From: SIG575 sp045595725
Lineage (GTDB): Bacteria > Bacillota > Clostridia > Oscillospirales > Acutalibacteraceae
Length of the DNA stretch: 9,836 nucleotides
NCBI GenBank assembly: GCA_045595725.1
Contig: JAZOAY010000149.1
Location: 1 to 9,836, forward strand
Direction of reading: 5' to 3'
The translations under genes were made by a program, and so were the position numbers. The stretch's first letter is position 1. Every line of letters begins with the position of its first letter. The notes beneath the pieces were generated by a model. It was not told the DNA's origin. It saw only the letters and a program-made list of their open reading frames with translations, and ran no database searches. This document shows, piece after piece, positions 6,101 through 9,836 of the stretch.

Positions 6101-7155
6101 TACACGTTTACCCTTTCGCCGTTGGCAGCAAGAATAAGTTTTACAATTGTTTCTTCAAGAATAAGAGTTTTGTTTATTGCTGAACTTTTAAGTTTCGTAT
6201 CAGCAGAAGCAAGAATATCAAGACAAATTCTTATAGCGGAAATATCTATCTTTGATGCATCTCTTGCCGCATTCGTGAGTCTGAATGCTCTGTTCTGATA
6301 ATTATAAAATTTTGCTGCACCGTCAGGTCTTTCCCCTGCTTCAGAAAAAACTTTTGCTCTGTAAATATCGACATAGGCATTAATTAGCTGACTGTTGATG
6401 TTGACGGGTTCTTCTTTCTGTGCAATAAGAGTTTTCAGCACTTCAAACGCTTTTTCATTTCTTCCCTGAATAATATCTGTTGCAAGGTCAAACACTCTTG
6501 CAGAAACTGAACGTACAGCAAGAGCGTCAATTGCCTCTTTTTTTATTTCGCTTTTATCAGCATAAAAACAGAGTTTTTCAAGTTCATTGAGAAGATTATT
6601 CATATCATCTCCCACAAGGTTAATGAGATACTCTGCATTCTGTGAAGACAAGATACATTCTCTTTTTGATGCACCTGAAACAAGAAGTTTTACAAGTTGG
6701 GAACGAGTTTTTTTATCAAGACAAATTACACTTCCGTATTTATTCATCATTGCAACTGTCTTTTTCCATTTATCGTTTTTCTTTACATCAACTTCTGTAT
6801 TCTGCATCCAGAAAAGAAGAATATTTGTTTCAGGTATATCAGAAATTATTTCTTCAATCTGTTTTTTGTCACTTTCATTTGCTTTGTCAAACTTATAGTC
6901 TTTCACAACAACACAGGCATGTTCATCCATCATGGGAAGAGATTCACAGCATGATGCAACATCATTGAGAGATAAATTATCACCGTCAAAAACATGAAGA
7001 TTGAACATGGCAAAATCTTTTTTGACAGATTTTTCGATAATCTTCCCTGCATAAAATTCTTTCAGATAAGGTTCATTTCCGTAAATAAAATACAGGTTTG
7101 AAAACTCATTATTTTTAATATGAAGTTTTAAATCATTTTCAAAAATCTCAGCCAT
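6100..7155 (-). CDS. holA: DNA polymerase III delta subunit
   Basis: Delta is the clamp-opening wrench of the clamp loader: it binds the sliding clamp and helps load it on primed DNA. At 351 residues it is close to the family's usual length of 330-350. FIYGNEPYLKE (23-33) is the diagnostic start of the delta AAA+-like domain with its degenerate P-loop. The segments following LLFWMQNTEVD and around GDDMNNLLNELEKL (helical lid) fit the family order. The C-terminal collar region is alpha-helical and includes KLKSSAINKTLILEETIVKL. The start follows AGGAG (7164-7168) with a short spacer. The first eight bases overlap the end of the comEC-like gene, and its ribosome binding site is inside comEC codons. 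A comEC-holA order is common in Firmicutes, which strengthens both calls. Confidence 0.96.
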   Translation of the reverse strand: MAEIFENDLKLHIKNNEFSNLYFIYGNEPYLKEFYAGKIIEKSVKKDFAMFNLHVFDGDNLSLNDVASCCESLPMMDEHACVVVKDYKFDKANESDKKQIEEIISDIPETNILLFWMQNTEVDVKKNDKWKKTVAMMNKYGSVICLDKKTRSQLVKLLVSGASKRECILSSQNAEYLINLVGDDMNNLLNELEKLCFYADKSEIKKEAIDALAVRSVSARVFDLATDIIQGRNEKAFEVLKTLIAQKEEPVNINSQLINAYVDIYRAKVFSEAGERPDGAAKFYNYQNRAFRLTNAARDASKIDISAIRICLDILASADTKLKSSAINKTLILEETIVKLILAANGERVNV

Positions 7156-9340
7156 TTCTTTTCTCCTGAACTAAAATTGGTTTTATATATGTAGAATTAT
7201 TCATTGTTGTGTAAATTTTTGCAGCGGTTACGGGGTAAGAGACCTGATAACCGCATGAAATTATATATTCTTTGGTTGAAGAAAAATCTGTCTTATAACT
7301 GCCTGAATACATTGTAACATAAACATCAGGGTTAATACAAGAAGAAGGAAGATTTTCTTTATTCAGACTTCCGTAAAAATTAATGAGAATTCTTTTGTTA
7401 CCAACTCTTAAAAGGGCAAAAGACGTATCTTTTTGAGTGTAATAATCTATTTTAACTTTTCCCAGAAAATATTCTGCCTGTACAAAATCAGCAGAAACTG
7501 AATTATTACATATCTGAGAAAATTTATATTCTGCTGAAGTAACAACCTTTTCTATATCAAAATAATCTTTTAGTCTGTATGCACCTGCAACAAGCGAAGC
7601 ACTTTGATTTACCGGCAGATACAATGCTTTGATTTTATTTACGCCTCTGAACGAAAGATGTTTAGTAATATTATTTATTGCACCGTATTCATCTGAACAC
7701 GCAAGCATTACCGCTTCTTCACTATGAGTTAACGTTACGCACATCCCCTCACCCACATCAATAACCGAAAACTCCACAACGTTGTCCTTATAAAGCATAG
7801 GAATATAATTTGAAACTAGCAGCACAGGCATCAACAATGCAAGAAAAACAGCAAGTTTCTTTTTCTTCTCCATTGAAGAAAACACAAGTAACAGTATTAT
7901 GAGTGTAATCAAAAATAAAAGAATGTAATTTTCTATTGTCGTCACATTTCGGTAAAACATATCATATTTTGATAGTTTGTCTATAACCCATAAAATAAAT
8001 TTTGAAACAAGTATTGATGTTCCCAAAGAAACTTTACCTGCAAAAAATCCGGGAATGAACGCAAGAACAACTGTTCCTGCACCGCCTGCAACCATAGCAA
8101 GTGTACAAAGTGAGGAAATAAAAAAGTTTGAAATTACACTCAGGAATGAAAATTTTATTTCGTAAAGAACTGACACAGGATAAGTAAACAACTGAGCAGA
8201 AAGTGACACAAGTACAAGTGACACCGAATTAAATATAATTTTTCTTAAAAACTCATTATTAATTCTTTTGAGCTTTTCTTTCACAAAAGAAAGTACATAT
8301 TCATTCATCAGAAGTATACCGAAAACAGATGAAAAGGAAAAAACTGTACCTACATTGTAAATCGAAAGAGGATCAATAATACACAACACAAGCGCTGCAA
8401 TACCCAGACTATTCAACGCATCAGGCTTTTCACCGAAAATTATTCCGAGATAAACAATTGTCATCATAGCACTTGCTCTGATAACAGAAGGAGTAAATCC
8501 TGTGAAAACAATAAAGAAAATCAGAAAAATTATTGATGCAATTGATGAGATTTTTCTTGTCAGAAATCTTTTTAAAAACCAATAAACAAAACCTGACCAT
8601 ATTGCAACATGAAGTCCTGAAACAACAAGTATATGTGATGTGCCGGTTATACGGAATTTTTCAATAAAATTCTGACTCATCAGGGTTTTATCTCCCATTG
8701 TAATCCCTGCGATAAAGCCACCGATATTATTAGGCAAAAGTTCTGCTATCGTATCAAACAACTTATATCTAAATGAGAGGATATAATACACGAAAGGTTT
8801 ATCGTTGTTTTCATAAGCTTCAAGAGAATTATGTACAACAGAACCTGTAAGACAGATATTTTCTGCTTTATAAAAACGCATGGCTCCTTCATCATAAGAA
8901 GTTACTTTGTACAGATTTGCTTTAAGTTTCACTTTGCTGTAAAGTTCAGTATTTTCAGGAATTTCCGATGAATTCACAATGATTTTGATATTGACTTCTT
9001 CTCCGTTAATTTTATCTGTTTTTATACACAGTTTATGCTTGTTATCTTTAATGTACGGTCTTTCACATATTACACCTTCAACAGTTACATTTCTTCCTGA
9101 AAAATACTGTTCATTTGTACGGTAATTTGTATCTGCTACTCCGAAAATGAGACTTGCACACAAAACAGATGATGCAAAAACAGCAAAAAATTTCAGTTTC
9201 TGTTGTTTCAGAAACACAAGAAAGACCGCTACAAGGATTACAGGCAGTAAAATTACTGATTTTTCATAACCAAACCTCGATATAACGAGGATGGTCAGGA
9301 AAAATATTCCACCTATAACCCCAAGCGGTCTTTTGTCCAT
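7148..9340 (-). CDS. comEC: ComEC/Rec2 family DNA-uptake channel protein
   Basis: ComEC is the inner-membrane channel through which single-stranded DNA enters during natural transformation. The 730-residue protein has the family order. Two N-terminal membrane helices (about 9-20 and 28-45) and a soluble beta domain (about 80-170, DUF4131/OB-like) come first. Then comes the multi-helix Competence domain (about 185-490) with hallmark GTSHILVVSGLHVAI (233-247) and FTGFTPSVIRASAMM (279-293). A C-terminal metallo-beta-lactamase-like domain starts at VIDVGEGM (526-533). That last domain is degenerate: the stretch where HxDxDH ligands should be reads LYLPVNQSASL (573-583). Start ATG at 9340 follows GGAG (9350-9353) nine bases upstream. 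Whether this host is naturally competent cannot be judged; comEA is not in the window. Confidence 0.93.
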   Translation of the reverse strand: MDKRPLGVIGGIFFLTILVISRFGYEKSVILLPVILVAVFLVFLKQQKLKFFAVFASSVLCASLIFGVADTNYRTNEQYFSGRNVTVEGVICERPYIKDNKHKLCIKTDKINGEEVNIKIIVNSSEIPENTELYSKVKLKANLYKVTSYDEGAMRFYKAENICLTGSVVHNSLEAYENNDKPFVYYILSFRYKLFDTIAELLPNNIGGFIAGITMGDKTLMSQNFIEKFRITGTSHILVVSGLHVAIWSGFVYWFLKRFLTRKISSIASIIFLIFFIVFTGFTPSVIRASAMMTIVYLGIIFGEKPDALNSLGIAALVLCIIDPLSIYNVGTVFSFSSVFGILLMNEYVLSFVKEKLKRINNEFLRKIIFNSVSLVLVSLSAQLFTYPVSVLYEIKFSFLSVISNFFISSLCTLAMVAGGAGTVVLAFIPGFFAGKVSLGTSILVSKFILWVIDKLSKYDMFYRNVTTIENYILLFLITLIILLLVFSSMEKKKKLAVFLALLMPVLLVSNYIPMLYKDNVVEFSVIDVGEGMCVTLTHSEEAVMLACSDEYGAINNITKHLSFRGVNKIKALYLPVNQSASLVAGAYRLKDYFDIEKVVTSAEYKFSQICNNSVSADFVQAEYFLGKVKIDYYTQKDTSFALLRVGNKRILINFYGSLNKENLPSSCINPDVYVTMYSGSYKTDFSSTKEYIISCGYQVSYPVTAAKIYTTMNNSTYIKPILVQEKRNG

Positions 9341-9386
9341 TCAATTCAACTCCAATTATTCCGACAAGTAAATTACTTTACACCAA

Positions 9387-9728
9387 TCAACCTGCTGGCC
9401 ATGTAAAGTTTCTTCCGCCCATAAGGTGAAAGTGAAGATGCTTTACAGTCTGTCCGCCTGCTTCACCGATATTTGTCACAACTCTGTAGCCATCTGCTGA
9501 AATGTTATTTTCTTTTGCAAGCAGAGCTGCAACTTCAAAAATATGAGCAACAACTGCACTGTTGTCTTTATTGATTTCATCAACTGAAGCAATGTGCTCT
9601 TTAGGAATAATGAGAATATGCACAGGTGCCTGAGGGTCAATGTCATGAAATGCATAAACAAGCTCATCTTCATAAGCCTTCTTTGACGGAATTTCACCTG
9701 CTGCTATTTTACAGAACAAACAATCCAT
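9387..9728 (-). CDS. HIT family nucleotide hydrolase (HINT-like)
   Basis: Histidine-triad proteins of this HINT/PKCI type hydrolyse AMP-linked substrates such as nucleoside phosphoramidates. The 113-residue length matches the branch. The triad is His97, His99 and His101 in KHLHFHLMGG. Upstream markers are CLFCKIAAGEIP (3-14), with the Cys pair seen in many members, FHDIDPQAPVHILIIPKEH (27-45), and the NIGEAGGQTV loop (87-96). The start follows AAGGAGA, which overlaps the alaS stop codon (TAAGGAG). The two genes are 12 bases apart and surely share a transcript. The link to alaS may matter because HINT enzymes act on aminoacyl adenylates from tRNA synthetases in other systems; that is inference. 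The 46 bases after this gene hold no good terminator. Confidence 0.96.
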   Translation of the reverse strand: MDCLFCKIAAGEIPSKKAYEDELVYAFHDIDPQAPVHILIIPKEHIASVDEINKDNSAVVAHIFEVAALLAKENNISADGYRVVTNIGEAGGQTVKHLHFHLMGGRNFTWPAG

Positions 9729-9740
9729 AATTAAATCTCC

Positions 9741-9836
9741 TTATTTTGCCAGTGAAGAAACAATTGCTTCTACACCTGCGATTGCATCTTCAGCTTTTGA
9801 AATATCTTTACCGCCTGCCATTGCGAAATCAGGACG
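9741..9836 (-). CDS. alaS: Alanyl-tRNA synthetase, C-terminal end (partial)
   Basis: Only the final 31 residues and the TAA (9743-9741) are in the window; the gene continues beyond the right edge. The sequence RPDFAMAGGKDISKAEDAI is the conserved tail of the DHHA1 domain in AlaRS (usual form GRPDMAQAGGKD), the C-terminal part linked to oligomerisation and tRNA contact. A standalone AlaX/DHHA1 editing protein could share such a tail, but the match in position and the direct end at the C-terminus favour AlaRS. It is the first visible gene of the minus-strand block. Confidence 0.85.
   Translation of the reverse strand, partial: RPDFAMAGGKDISKAEDAIAGVEAIVSSLAK

Noticed and set aside
5478..6137. 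219-codon plus-strand open frame
   Set aside because: It lies antisense to ispF and the Toprim gene, both with clear family motifs; it has no ribosome binding site and a composition typical of a shadow frame.
9366..9378. AAGTAA-A-TTACTT inverted repeat between the HIT and comEC genes, considered as operator or terminator
   Set aside because: Six-base AT-only arms around one base, no T tract and no promoter boxes at proper spacing; such repeats are expected by chance in AT-rich spacers.
1..9836. CRISPR arrays, insertion sequences, tRNA or rRNA genes, phage genes
   Set aside because: No regularly spaced repeats, transposase or integrase motifs, terminal inverted repeats or cloverleaf-like sequences were seen on either strand.

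Overview
The window looks like a piece of chromosome from an anaerobic, low-GC Firmicute, most likely in the Ruminococcus/Oscillospiraceae part of the Clostridia. The support is the AT-rich sequence, strong AGGAG-type ribosome binding sites, a dockerin-like C-terminus at the left edge, a cdaA-cdaR (c-di-AMP) pair, a DUF3343/cysteine desulfurase pair and an RNase M5-like Toprim protein. Genus is an inference from gene content only; no 16S or other marker is present.

Left part, plus strand (1-1350). The window opens inside the last codons of a protein ending in two dockerin-like repeats. A strong hairpin terminator follows. Immediately after it lies a near-consensus promoter driving a monocistronic gene for a membrane-anchored extracytoplasmic protein of unknown function. 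A second strong hairpin at 1318-1349 ends that gene and, read from the other side, ends the minus-strand block.

Right part, minus strand (9836 down to 1354). Ten tightly packed genes read leftwards in the order alaS (3' end only), HIT-family protein, comEC-like, holA, RNase M5-like Toprim protein, ispF, DUF3343 protein, class V cysteine desulfurase, cdaA and cdaR. Several junctions overlap: 8 nt at comEC/holA, TAATG at holA/Toprim, ATGA at Toprim/ispF and DUF3343/desulfurase, and 14 nt at cdaA/cdaR. These suggest translational coupling inside one long transcript or a few nested ones. No hairpin terminator is visible within the block. A good promoter candidate (TTGCCA-17-TATTAT) sits over the end of the desulfurase gene and probably gives cdaA-cdaR its own transcription.

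The functions are mainly housekeeping: tRNA charging, nucleotide hydrolysis, the clamp-loader delta subunit, RNA processing, isoprenoid synthesis by the MEP route, sulfur (or selenium) mobilisation from cysteine, and c-di-AMP synthesis with its membrane regulator. I did not find a mobile element, CRISPR array, defence island or RNA gene. The points most worth a second look are the ComEC homologue whose C-terminal metallo-beta-lactamase-like domain has lost its metal-binding motif, a long hairpin that would bury the ribosome binding site of the DUF3343 gene, the extra cysteine in the desulfurase active-site loop, and the unknown anchored protein with two VCBS/FG-GAP-like stretches.
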